Under the pieces are notes generated by a model. It had not been told where the DNA came from and made no database searches. It saw only the letters and a program-made list of their open reading frames with translations. Position numbers and translations under genes: made by a program. From JAQUGA01 sp038210985 (lineage in GTDB: Bacteria; Bacteroidota; Bacteroidia; Bacteroidales; WCHB1-69): 22,710 nt of DNA. The stretch covers positions 1 to 22,710 of the forward strand of contig JBBQWB010000043.1 in the NCBI GenBank assembly GCA_038210985.1, given 5' to 3'. Position 1 is the first letter of the stretch. Each line of letters starts with the position of its first letter. Shown here piece after piece: positions 16,292-22,710 of the stretch.

Positions 16292-16823
16292 TTCCGATAA
16301 GGAAATTTTGAATAGGATAAAAGCCGAACACCATAAGGAGTTCGGCTTTCGTATATTGGTGGATAAATATAAAAAACAAGTGTATTGGCAAGCTCGCCGA
16401 AATTTAATTGTTCATGAGGATGCCGACGATGTTACCCAAACTGTTTTTATTAAAATTTGGAAAGGAATTTCTAATTTCCGAGGCGATTCAAAACTTTCAT
16501 CATGGATTTTCAGAATTACTACAAACGAAATAATAAATTTTGCAAATGCTCGAAAAACATCGAAAAACATATTTAGCGATAATGATTTAATGATTGAACG
16601 AGCTTTTTCGCCTAGCGAATTTTCGGGAGATGAAATTGAAAAAGAGTTTCAAAAAGCATTGCTAAATATTCCACCTCGCCAGCGAATGGTTTTCACCATG
16701 AGATATTACGATGAAACTCCTTTTGATGATATTGCCGACCAGCTTAGTCTGTCAACTGGTGCAGTAAAAGCATCTTATCATCATGCTGCCGAGAAAATAA
16801 AAAAATATTTATTAAAGGATTAA
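16233..16823 (+). CDS. ECF-type sigma-70 factor
   Basis: 196 residues. Region 2: FRILVDKYKKQVYWQARRNL, DADDVTQTVFIKIWKG, SSWIFRITTNEIINFANARK. Region 4: ALLNIPPRQRMVFTMRYYDE followed by the helix-turn-helix DDIADQLSLSTGAVKASYHHA. The only ATG in frame before region 2 is at 16233, inside the transketolase C-half gene in another frame; TTG starts at 16263 or 16308 are possible, so the true N terminus may be 10-25 residues shorter. It should direct RNA polymerase to a small regulon, and is followed by a membrane protein and a Spy-like protein. Confidence 0.9.
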   Translation: MDLQPKISSNLPKNLSLESNSDKEILNRIKAEHHKEFGFRILVDKYKKQVYWQARRNLIVHEDADDVTQTVFIKIWKGISNFRGDSKLSSWIFRITTNEIINFANARKTSKNIFSDNDLMIERAFSPSEFSGDEIEKEFQKALLNIPPRQRMVFTMRYYDETPFDDIADQLSLSTGAVKASYHHAAEKIKKYLLKD

Positions 16824-16869
16824 ACTTTTAAATAATCATACGGTCAAAACAACATAATTCCTTTTTAAA

Positions 16870-17286
16870 ATGAAAACTCCAAACGAACAAAATCATCCTT
16901 TTAAAACCCCAGATGGTTATTTTGACAACTTCACCGAAAAATTGATGGACGTTATTAAAACCAACCAAAAGTCAAAATCAAAAAGGATTTTATCCGCATG
17001 GGTTAAGTATTCTTCAATAGCAGCTGTGATTGTGATTGCATTTATTTTTGCTGCTGTAAAAATTCATCAAAATACAAACTTATCCAAGTCTTCGGATACG
17101 ATAAAATCGGGTAAAAATGTTTTAATTGCAGATTCCGGACTGAAATTTAAACATAATTCAGAACAAAAAATCAATTACTCAAGCGATTTAACTAGTCGCG
17201 ATTTGTCCTACGATGAAATTATTGATTGGTCAACTTCGATGGATTTAAACGATGAGGAATTATTGGTATTATTTAACAACATTTAA
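16870..17286 (+). CDS. Single-pass membrane protein, probable regulator of the ECF sigma factor
   Basis: 138 residues. The N terminus (HPFKTPDGYFDNFTEKLM) resembles a motif often seen in short Bacteroidota proteins encoded after ECF sigma genes. One membrane helix spans about 44-64 (AWVKYSSIAAVIVIAFIFAAV), followed by a polar periplasmic part ending DLNDEELLVLFNNI. By position and topology it could act as an anti-sigma factor with a 43-residue cytoplasmic segment. No zinc-finger motif is visible, so this is inference. Confidence 0.65.
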   Translation: MKTPNEQNHPFKTPDGYFDNFTEKLMDVIKTNQKSKSKRILSAWVKYSSIAAVIVIAFIFAAVKIHQNTNLSKSSDTIKSGKNVLIADSGLKFKHNSEQKINYSSDLTSRDLSYDEIIDWSTSMDLNDEELLVLFNNI

Positions 17287-17297
17287 AATCAAAAATC

Positions 17298-17816
17298 ATG
17301 AAAACAAAAAGATTTGTGTCAGTATTTTGCATCATTGCATTTTCCATATTAAGTATGACAGTTGTTGCTCAAAAAGGAGACAGACCAATAAACAAGAATC
17401 AGAGACTTAAAGAAAAAAGTATTGAAGTTGAAAATAAAAGAGTTGACTTTATTGTCAAATATTTAGAAATGAACGCTACCGAAGCAGAGCAATTTAAAAA
17501 AGTTTACAAGGAAACGAAAGACAAAGAAAAAGATTTTCGAGTTACTTTTAGAAAAGAGATGAAACCGCTAATGGACAAAAAATGGAATGATTTAAGCGAA
17601 AAAGAAGCCGAAGATTTGATTGTTAAACAAGATAACCATCAAACTGCCATTCAAAACTTGCATAAAGAAGCAGTATTAAAATATAAAAAGATACTTCCAG
17701 TTGCTAAAGTAGCAAAAATTAAGCAGGCTGAAACCGACTTTAAAAAAGAGTTGTTAAAAGAAGCTCGTGAAAAACGAAAAGCAAATACAGGTAAAATCAA
17801 TACGCCAACAGAATAA
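17298..17816 (+). CDS. Periplasmic helical protein, Spy/CpxP-like
   Basis: 172 residues. Signal peptide MKTKRFVSVFCIIAFSILSM ending near VVAQ. The mature chain is almost entirely charged alpha-helix (VEVENKRVDFIVKYLEMN-type segments, EAEQFKKVYKETKDKEKDFR), with a spacing like the LTxxQ periplasmic chaperone/sensor group. The gene lies 11 nt after the membrane protein and is the last gene before a strong terminator, consistent with a sigma/anti-sigma/periplasmic sensor set. Similarity to Spy/CpxP is by composition and context, not a clear motif. Confidence 0.6.
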   Translation: MKTKRFVSVFCIIAFSILSMTVVAQKGDRPINKNQRLKEKSIEVENKRVDFIVKYLEMNATEAEQFKKVYKETKDKEKDFRVTFRKEMKPLMDKKWNDLSEKEAEDLIVKQDNHQTAIQNLHKEAVLKYKKILPVAKVAKIKQAETDFKKELLKEAREKRKANTGKINTPTE

Positions 17817-17835
17817 AAAGAATCTTTAATAATTG

Positions 17836-17874
17836 AAAAAAAGGCTTGTTCCAATTTTGGAGCAAGCTTTTTTA
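17836..17874 (+). terminator. Intrinsic terminator after the Spy-like gene
   Basis: GCTTGTTCC (17844-17852) pairs with GGAGCAAGC (17859-17867, one G-T) over AATTTT. An A-tract lies before it and seven T after it. Confidence 0.85.
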
Positions 17875-17885
17875 TTATTTCTTTT

Positions 17886-17917
17886 TTTGCAATCGTTTTT
17901 ATAAAATTGTACTTTTG
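17886..17917 (+). promoter_or_regulatory. Bacteroidota-type promoter for rfaE1
   Basis: TTTG (17886-17889) and TACTTTTG (17910-17917) with 20-nt spacing match the -33/-7 elements, 14 nt before ATG 17932. It is the best promoter in the window and directly follows the terminator of the previous operon. Confidence 0.7.
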
Positions 17918-17931
17918 TAAAAAAAATTGAA

Positions 17932-18948
17932 ATGACAAAAAAAACCATCGAAAAGCTCTTTAAGGCATTTACAAATAAACGAGTATTAGTGATAGGAGAT
18001 GTAATGGTGGATGCTTACCTTTTTGGTACTGTGGATAGAATTTCGCCCGAGGCACCCGTGCCAGTAGTTTCGCTTACCAATAGAGACAATCGCCCTGGTG
18101 GAGCAGCTAATGTTGCATTAAACGTTCAAGCACTAGGAGCCGAAGCAATTTTATGTTCTGTAATTGGCAACGACCAAAAAGGAAATGAGTTTTTGGAAAG
18201 TGTTCAAAAAGTTGGATTAACTACACGAGGAATTATTAAAAGTAACAATCGAATTACCACTACTAAATTCAGAATAATTGGAAATAAAACTCAATTGTTA
18301 CGCGTGGATGAAGAACTAACAAATCCGTTAAATAAAAACGATTTTATTCAGCTTTACGATGAAATTGAGCATTTAATTGAAAATGAGGTAATTGACGTGA
18401 TAATTTTTGAAGATTACGACAAAGGGGTTATATCCGAAGAATTAATAGAAAAAATAATTTTCAAAGCACGAATTTTAGATATACCTGTAGTGGTTGACCC
18501 AAAAAAGAAAAATTTTAATTCATATAAAAAAGCAACCATTTTTAAACCAAATTTAAAAGAATTATCCGAAGGAACCAGAGCAGAAATAAATGTTGAAAAT
18601 AATAAAGAACTATTTAAACTTGTAGAAGATTTTATTCATGCCAATCAAGTCGAAATTGTTATGGCAACATTGTCGGAGCGAGGAATCCTTGTTTCGTGGA
18701 AAGATGAAAGCCAAGATGCAATTATTCATAAAATAATTCCTGCTCATTTGCGAAACGTTTCGGATGTGTCGGGTGCTGGCGATACAGTTGTTAGCGTAGC
18801 TGCATTGTGTCATGCTTCGGGGCTTCGTCCAGATGAAACAGCTGCTTTAGCCAATATTGCCGGCGGACTTGTGTGTGAAGAAATAGGAGTGGTTCCAGTT
18901 AATAAATTGAAGCTGATGAACGAGTCAATTTGTATCTTAACTGTCTAA
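17932..18948 (+). CDS. rfaE1: D-glycero-beta-D-manno-heptose-7-phosphate kinase (RfaE1/HldA)
   Basis: 338 residues, only the PfkB-type kinase domain; the cytidylyltransferase domain of E. coli HldE is absent. Motifs: VLVIGDVMVDAYLFGTVDRISPEAPVPV, RPGGAANVALNVQALGA, VVVDPKKKNF and the anion-hole/catalytic DVSGAGDTVVSVAAL. It phosphorylates heptose 7-phosphate at C1 for ADP-heptose synthesis in LPS core assembly. A separate RfaE2 must exist elsewhere. Its stop codon overlaps the ubiE start (TAATG). Confidence 0.92.
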   Translation: MTKKTIEKLFKAFTNKRVLVIGDVMVDAYLFGTVDRISPEAPVPVVSLTNRDNRPGGAANVALNVQALGAEAILCSVIGNDQKGNEFLESVQKVGLTTRGIIKSNNRITTTKFRIIGNKTQLLRVDEELTNPLNKNDFIQLYDEIEHLIENEVIDVIIFEDYDKGVISEELIEKIIFKARILDIPVVVDPKKKNFNSYKKATIFKPNLKELSEGTRAEINVENNKELFKLVEDFIHANQVEIVMATLSERGILVSWKDESQDAIIHKIIPAHLRNVSDVSGAGDTVVSVAALCHASGLRPDETAALANIAGGLVCEEIGVVPVNKLKLMNESICILTV

Positions 18949-19748
18949 TGAAACCATTAGATAAATCGAAAAATAACATCTCTAAGATGTTTAATTCAAT
19001 AGCTGGTAAATACGATTTTATTGGACATTTTTTTTCGTTGGGCATTGATAAAACTTGGCGGAAAAAAACCATCAACTCAATTAAAATTAAACCCAATTTT
19101 AATTGCTTAGACATTGCTACTGGAACAGGTGACATGGTTTTTTATTTGGCAAAAAAAAATCCTTCCACTATAATTGGAATGGATATTTCGGATTTAATGC
19201 TGAATGTTGCTAAGAAAAAAGCAAATAAACATCCTTTAAAAGAAAAAATTTCGTTTATAAATGCGGATTCCGAAAATATTCCATTTTCCGACGAAACTTT
19301 TGACGTTATAACCATTGCTTTTGGAATTCGGAATTTTAATAATCCTGTTAAAGCATTAAACGAAATTCGAAGAGTGTTGAAGAAAAATGGGACTTTGCAT
19401 ATTTTAGAATTAACCATCCCCAATAGTTTATTTGGTAAAGTATATCGATTTTATCTCTCGAAAATTATGCCTTTTTTGGCTAATATAATAAGTCGTAAAG
19501 CAAAAGTATATAGCTATTTACCTCAATCAATTGAACAATTTGATCAAGATGAAAAATTTGTAAAAATGATGAATGATTGTGGGTTTTTACAAACAAATTT
19601 CACTTCACTAAGTTTTGGAATTGCAACCTTATATCGGGGATTTAAAACACAAGCACAGATGTCTGATTTTTTGATTGATAAGAAATTTGAACGACTTGTT
19701 GAAAGATATAATAAAAAAGCACAAAAGTCGTTAAAGGTAATAAATTGA
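18948..19748 (+). CDS. ubiE: Demethylmenaquinone methyltransferase
   Basis: 266 residues from ATG 18948, overlapping the rfaE1 stop by one base; an upstream in-frame start at 18930 would overlap more and is not favoured. SAM-binding motif CLDIATGTGD (54-62), GMDISDLML, NADSENIPFSDETFDVIT and the family signature AFGIRNF. NEIRRVLKKNG and YSYLPQSIEQF are also typical of UbiE/MenG. It C-methylates demethylmenaquinone in the last step of menaquinone synthesis. The usual family end (LSFGIATLYRGFK) is followed by ~30 extra Lys-rich residues. Confidence 0.92.
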   Translation: MKPLDKSKNNISKMFNSIAGKYDFIGHFFSLGIDKTWRKKTINSIKIKPNFNCLDIATGTGDMVFYLAKKNPSTIIGMDISDLMLNVAKKKANKHPLKEKISFINADSENIPFSDETFDVITIAFGIRNFNNPVKALNEIRRVLKKNGTLHILELTIPNSLFGKVYRFYLSKIMPFLANIISRKAKVYSYLPQSIEQFDQDEKFVKMMNDCGFLQTNFTSLSFGIATLYRGFKTQAQMSDFLIDKKFERLVERYNKKAQKSLKVIN

Positions 19749-19755
19749 TTTATGT

Positions 19756-20463
19756 ATGTTTAAAAATAAATTTCTACTAATTGTATTTGCTTTATTAAGT
19801 TTTGCTGTTTTTTCGCAAAGAGGGAATAAGAATTTGCCGAAATATGATTTAAAAAAGTATCATTTTGGTTTTTTATTGGCTTTTAATCAATTTGATTTTG
19901 CAGTAAAACCAGTTTCCAATCTTCGTCCATACGATTCTCTGATGGTTGTTGAATCAACGCCAATGAGTGGGTTTAATTTGGGCGTTATTTCAAATTTAAG
20001 AATTGGGGATCATTTTGATTTACGATTTATACCAACTTTGTCGTTTGGTGATAGAGTTCTAAACTATACAATTAAATATCAAGATACAATTTTTCATACG
20101 GTCAAAAAAAAGATTGAATCCACATATATCGACTTTCCAGTTTATGTTAAGTTTAAATCATCTCGAATGAATAACACTCGTTTGTATGTTATAGCAGGAC
20201 TTGAATACAGTTTAGATTTAGCATCTCAAGCTAAAAAAAAGCAACAAAGTAAAGACGAGATTTATGTAAAACTTAAAAGCGACGATTACTCGTTTCATGC
20301 TGGTGTGGGTGCCGATTTTTATTTAACCTATTTTAAATTTGCAGTAGAGTTTAAAATGGCTTATGGATTTAACGACTTAATTGTTCGTGAGGGCAATTTG
20401 TTCTCAAATAGCATCGAACGACTGACAGCGAAAAATATGCAAATTTCGTTTTTGTTTGAATAA
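19756..20463 (+). CDS. porT: T9SS outer-membrane protein PorT/SprT
   Basis: 235 residues. Signal peptide MFKNKFLLIVFALLSFAVFSQ. The mature protein has alternating beta-strands of an outer-membrane barrel (KYHFGFLLAFNQFDFAV, FNLGVISNLRIGDHFDLRFIP, FAVEFKMAYGFNDLI) and ends in an aromatic residue pair (SFLFE). The ubiE-porT order is a recurrent Bacteroidota arrangement, and length and layout match PorT, needed for T9SS export. An ATG at 19752 is out of frame. It lies 7 nt after ubiE. Confidence 0.85.
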   Translation: MFKNKFLLIVFALLSFAVFSQRGNKNLPKYDLKKYHFGFLLAFNQFDFAVKPVSNLRPYDSLMVVESTPMSGFNLGVISNLRIGDHFDLRFIPTLSFGDRVLNYTIKYQDTIFHTVKKKIESTYIDFPVYVKFKSSRMNNTRLYVIAGLEYSLDLASQAKKKQQSKDEIYVKLKSDDYSFHAGVGADFYLTYFKFAVEFKMAYGFNDLIVREGNLFSNSIERLTAKNMQISFLFE

Positions 20464-20466
20464 ATC

Positions 20467-22008
20467 ATGATAAATCGCATCGAAATTACTTTGAGACCTG
20501 CTAAAATGGATGATGTCTCATCTGTCCATTCTGCAATTGCTAAAAAAATAGGCTACAAAGCTAAAATTCAAGGGTTTGAACTGGTTAAACGTTCGCTTGA
20601 TGCTCGACAATCGATTGTAGTTTATCGTTTAATTTACGATGTTTGGATAGATGAGCCAATGCCATTACAAGAAGATGTTATTGCATTTTGTGCAAACAAC
20701 GTAAAAAATAAGCCATCGGTTATTATAATAGGAGCAGGCCCTGCTGGTTTATTTGCGGCTTTGAAACTGATTGAAAAGGGATTAAAACCAGTTTTAATTG
20801 AACGAGGGAAAAAAGTAGAAGATCGGAAAAAAGATGTTTCTGCTTTAAATCGTGGAGTTGAATTAAATCAGGAATCTAATTGGTGTTTTGGCGAAGGTGG
20901 GGCCGGAACCTATACCGATGGAAAACTTTATACTCGATCGACCAAAAAAGGCGATATCTCGAAAGTATTGAAGGGATTTGTCCAATTTGGTGCTTCTAAG
21001 GATATATTAGTGGACACTCATCCTCATATTGGAACCGATAAATTACCCTCCATTATCCAAAACATGCGTCAATTTATTATAGATTGTGGCGGAGAATTCT
21101 ATTTTAATACCCGAATTGTAGATTTAATTTTGATAAATGGAGAAATTAATTCTATGATTGATCAAAATGGGACGAAATTCGATGCAACTTCATACATTTT
21201 AGCCACTGGGAATTCATGTTCCGAAATATATCAACTTCTTTACGCAAAAAACATAGTTTTAGAGTCGAAAGATTTTGCAATGGGTGTTCGTATTGAATTG
21301 CCACAAATAATGGTGGATAAAGCCCAGTATGGCGATTTAAAGCAAAACCCGAACTTACCTCCTGCCGAATATCATTTGGCAACTACCGTAGAAAATCGTG
21401 GTGTTTTTTCCTTTTGCATGTGTCCGGGTGGAATTGTAGTTCCTGCTTCAACGCACATCGGACAGTTTGTGGTAAACGGAATGTCGAATTCCAGACGAAA
21501 TTCGGAGTATGCCAATTCGGGAATAGTAGTTGCTGTTTCGGAAAAGGATGTGGTCGATTTTGAAAAAGATAAGTCGCTAAAAGGACTATCGTTTCAACGT
21601 TTTTATGAAGAAAAATTATGGAACAATCATCCATTTTTAAAAGCTCCAGCTCAAAAAGTTGTGGATTTTCTTCAACAAAAAACCTCTGTAAATCTCCCCA
21701 ATTCTACTTATAATCCTGGTTTGGAAAGCACCAACTTGTGGAACATCCTTCCGCCATTTATAAGCCGTTGTTTGGCTGAGGGATTGCGTCAGTTCGATCA
21801 AAAAATTAAAGGCATCAATTCATCCGAAGCCGTTTTAATTGGACTTGAATCACGCACTTCTTCACCAGTGAGAATTCCTCGCGACAAGGATACATATTGT
21901 CATCCTCAAATAAAAAACTTATTTCCATGTGGCGAAGGTGCTGGATATGCTGGAGGGATTACTTCTTCGGCTATGGATGGTATCAATTGTGCCATACACA
22001 TTAAATAG
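20467..22008 (+). CDS. FAD-dependent oxidoreductase (COG2509-like)
   Basis: 513 residues. An ~80-residue N-terminal segment (RIEITLRPAKMDDVSSV, RSLDARQSIVVYRL) precedes the dinucleotide fold VIIIGAGPAGLFAALKLIEKG (GxGxxG at 89-94). Further motifs: LIERGKKVEDRKKDV, NWCFGEGGAGTYTDGKLYTR, DTHPHIGTDKLP, and the C-terminal PCGEGAGYAGGITSSAMDG of the FAD site. The family is widespread and poorly characterised; the substrate is unknown. It starts 3 nt after porT and ends the operon. Confidence 0.9.
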   Translation: MINRIEITLRPAKMDDVSSVHSAIAKKIGYKAKIQGFELVKRSLDARQSIVVYRLIYDVWIDEPMPLQEDVIAFCANNVKNKPSVIIIGAGPAGLFAALKLIEKGLKPVLIERGKKVEDRKKDVSALNRGVELNQESNWCFGEGGAGTYTDGKLYTRSTKKGDISKVLKGFVQFGASKDILVDTHPHIGTDKLPSIIQNMRQFIIDCGGEFYFNTRIVDLILINGEINSMIDQNGTKFDATSYILATGNSCSEIYQLLYAKNIVLESKDFAMGVRIELPQIMVDKAQYGDLKQNPNLPPAEYHLATTVENRGVFSFCMCPGGIVVPASTHIGQFVVNGMSNSRRNSEYANSGIVVAVSEKDVVDFEKDKSLKGLSFQRFYEEKLWNNHPFLKAPAQKVVDFLQQKTSVNLPNSTYNPGLESTNLWNILPPFISRCLAEGLRQFDQKIKGINSSEAVLIGLESRTSSPVRIPRDKDTYCHPQIKNLFPCGEGAGYAGGITSSAMDGINCAIHIK

Positions 22009-22013
22009 TGCTT

Positions 22014-22068
22014 GTAAGAAAACGCCAAATTCGTAGTTGCGAAAGCCTCGAATTTGACGTTTTCTTAT
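22014..22068 (+). terminator. Strong terminator of the rfaE1-ubiE-porT operon
   Basis: AAGAAAACG-CAAATTCG (22016-22033) pairs with CGAATTTG-CGTTTTCTT (22049-22066), an 18-bp stem with a single internal mismatch over about 15 nt of loop. The arm begins 7 nt after the stop, and outer bases TTG/CAA and AGTG/CACT extend it through the stop codon region. Confidence 0.8.
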
Positions 22069-22167
22069 CAAACACTGAGTTTTCTTTTAAACATTAAAAA
22101 CATTTCGTTTCTACAAAAAAAAAATATTAAAAACAGTCATTTCTTTTCGTAAAATCGAAAAAAAAAT

Positions 22168-22175
22168 TAAATTTG
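22168..22175 (+). promoter_or_regulatory. -7 promoter element of the last gene
   Basis: TAAATTTG lies 19 nt before ATG 22195. TTTTCG about 19-20 nt upstream is a weak -33 candidate. Confidence 0.55.
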
Positions 22176-22194
22176 TAAGATTAATATTTATACT

Positions 22195-22710
22195 ATGACT
22201 GAAGAAATAAAAAAGGAGCAAGAAATAACAGTAAAGGCATTAATCGAAAAAGGCAATCTTAAGCAAGATGTTTTTAGAAATACGATTGAATCTTTTAATG
22301 TTTTAAAACGTCAAGCACAGCTGTTTGAGGAGGTTTGGAGAGCTGAACATGCTGCAGAAAATGAAAGAGTACATGTTGAGTTTTCGGAAAAAAATGTCCA
22401 TGAATTTCAACTAAAATTTGCAGGTGATGTTTTGGTTTTTATGATGCATACCAATATTTTTGAATTTCCACGTGCTCACGAAATAATGAAAACACCTTAT
22501 ATCAAGGAAAATGTAAATAGATCTTACTGTGGTATAATTAATATTTATAATTTTCTAGCCGACTCGTTTAAATATAATAGGATAAATGATATTGGATACT
22601 TAATTGGTCGTGTTTTTATCAATATGGACAAGCATTATCTAATTGAAGGGAAGAGAGAAATTGGTTTAATTGCCAATAATTTTGCGAAAAATGTGTTCGA
22701 TGAGGATTCC
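22195..22710 (+). CDS. Conserved hypothetical protein (3' end outside window)
   Basis: 172 codons are open from ATG 22195 to the window end. MTEEIKKEQEITVKALIEKG begins a soluble protein with no signal peptide or membrane helix. Helical N-terminal half (LKRQAQLFEEVWRAEHAAEN), then a mixed segment (FAGDVLVFMMHTNIFEFPRAHEIMKTP) and DKHYLIEGKREIGLI. Cytoplasmic by composition. I do not recognise the family. The start is supported by the promoter element just upstream and the terminator closing the previous operon. Confidence 0.8.
   Translation, partial: MTEEIKKEQEITVKALIEKGNLKQDVFRNTIESFNVLKRQAQLFEEVWRAEHAAENERVHVEFSEKNVHEFQLKFAGDVLVFMMHTNIFEFPRAHEIMKTPYIKENVNRSYCGIINIYNFLADSFKYNRINDIGYLIGRVFINMDKHYLIEGKREIGLIANNFAKNVFDEDS

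Overview
The window is low-GC DNA with the hallmarks of a Bacteroidota (Bacteroidia-like) chromosome. It encodes a large surface protein with a type IX secretion (T9SS) sorting domain and the T9SS protein PorT. Several genes are preceded by the Bacteroidota -7 promoter element TAnnTTTG. Gene order and families (rfaE1-ubiE-porT, split transketolase, TM2 protein) also fit this phylum. No rRNA, tRNA, CRISPR array or phage module was recognised.

Layout. 1-4005: 3' part of a giant secreted Ig-like/adhesin-like protein. It has an 80-residue tandem repeat at the window edge and a T9SS domain at its C terminus, and is closed by a terminator. 4006-5082: a repeat-rich gene-poor zone with a nested palindrome, a REP-like hairpin, a 28-bp tandem duplication and the first 31 codons of a decayed IS110-type transposase. 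5083-7546: an EF-hand membrane protein of unknown function followed by a TM2-domain protein. 7859-10762: a tight operon of a membrane-anchored protein, a NodU/CmcH/TobZ-type carbamoyltransferase, a 49-residue DUF5989 protein and an SxtJ-family membrane protein. It ends at a hairpin shared with a convergent minus-strand pair (12077-10909: predicted beta-barrel-like envelope protein and a thioredoxin lipoprotein). 12273-12944: an IS200-like/REP-associated (RAYT-type) transposase carrying an in-frame 15-bp repeat seeded by a 36-bp perfect palindrome. 13035-17816: transketolase N-half, a secreted VWA protein, transketolase C-half, an ECF sigma factor, a single-pass membrane protein and a Spy/CpxP-like periplasmic protein, all co-directional. 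17932-22008: rfaE1-ubiE-porT-FAD oxidoreductase, tightly packed between a promoter and a strong terminator. 22195-end: 5' part of an unrecognised gene.

How the genes fit together. PorT supports export of proteins such as the adhesin at the window start. RfaE1 makes the heptose precursor for LPS, and UbiE/MenG completes menaquinone. The transketolase halves should assemble into one pentose-phosphate enzyme, although a VWA gene sits between them. The ECF sigma, membrane protein and Spy-like triad looks like an envelope-stress circuit. The carbamoyltransferase/DUF5989/SxtJ set looks like a modification module whose substrate cannot be told from sequence.

The most unusual items are the self-palindromic repeat inside the transposase gene, the interrupted split transketolase, the carbamoyltransferase module with its easily missed 49-codon gene, and the nested palindrome next to an IS110 remnant. 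I see no clear-cut new defence or regulatory system; the candidates are graded in the findings.
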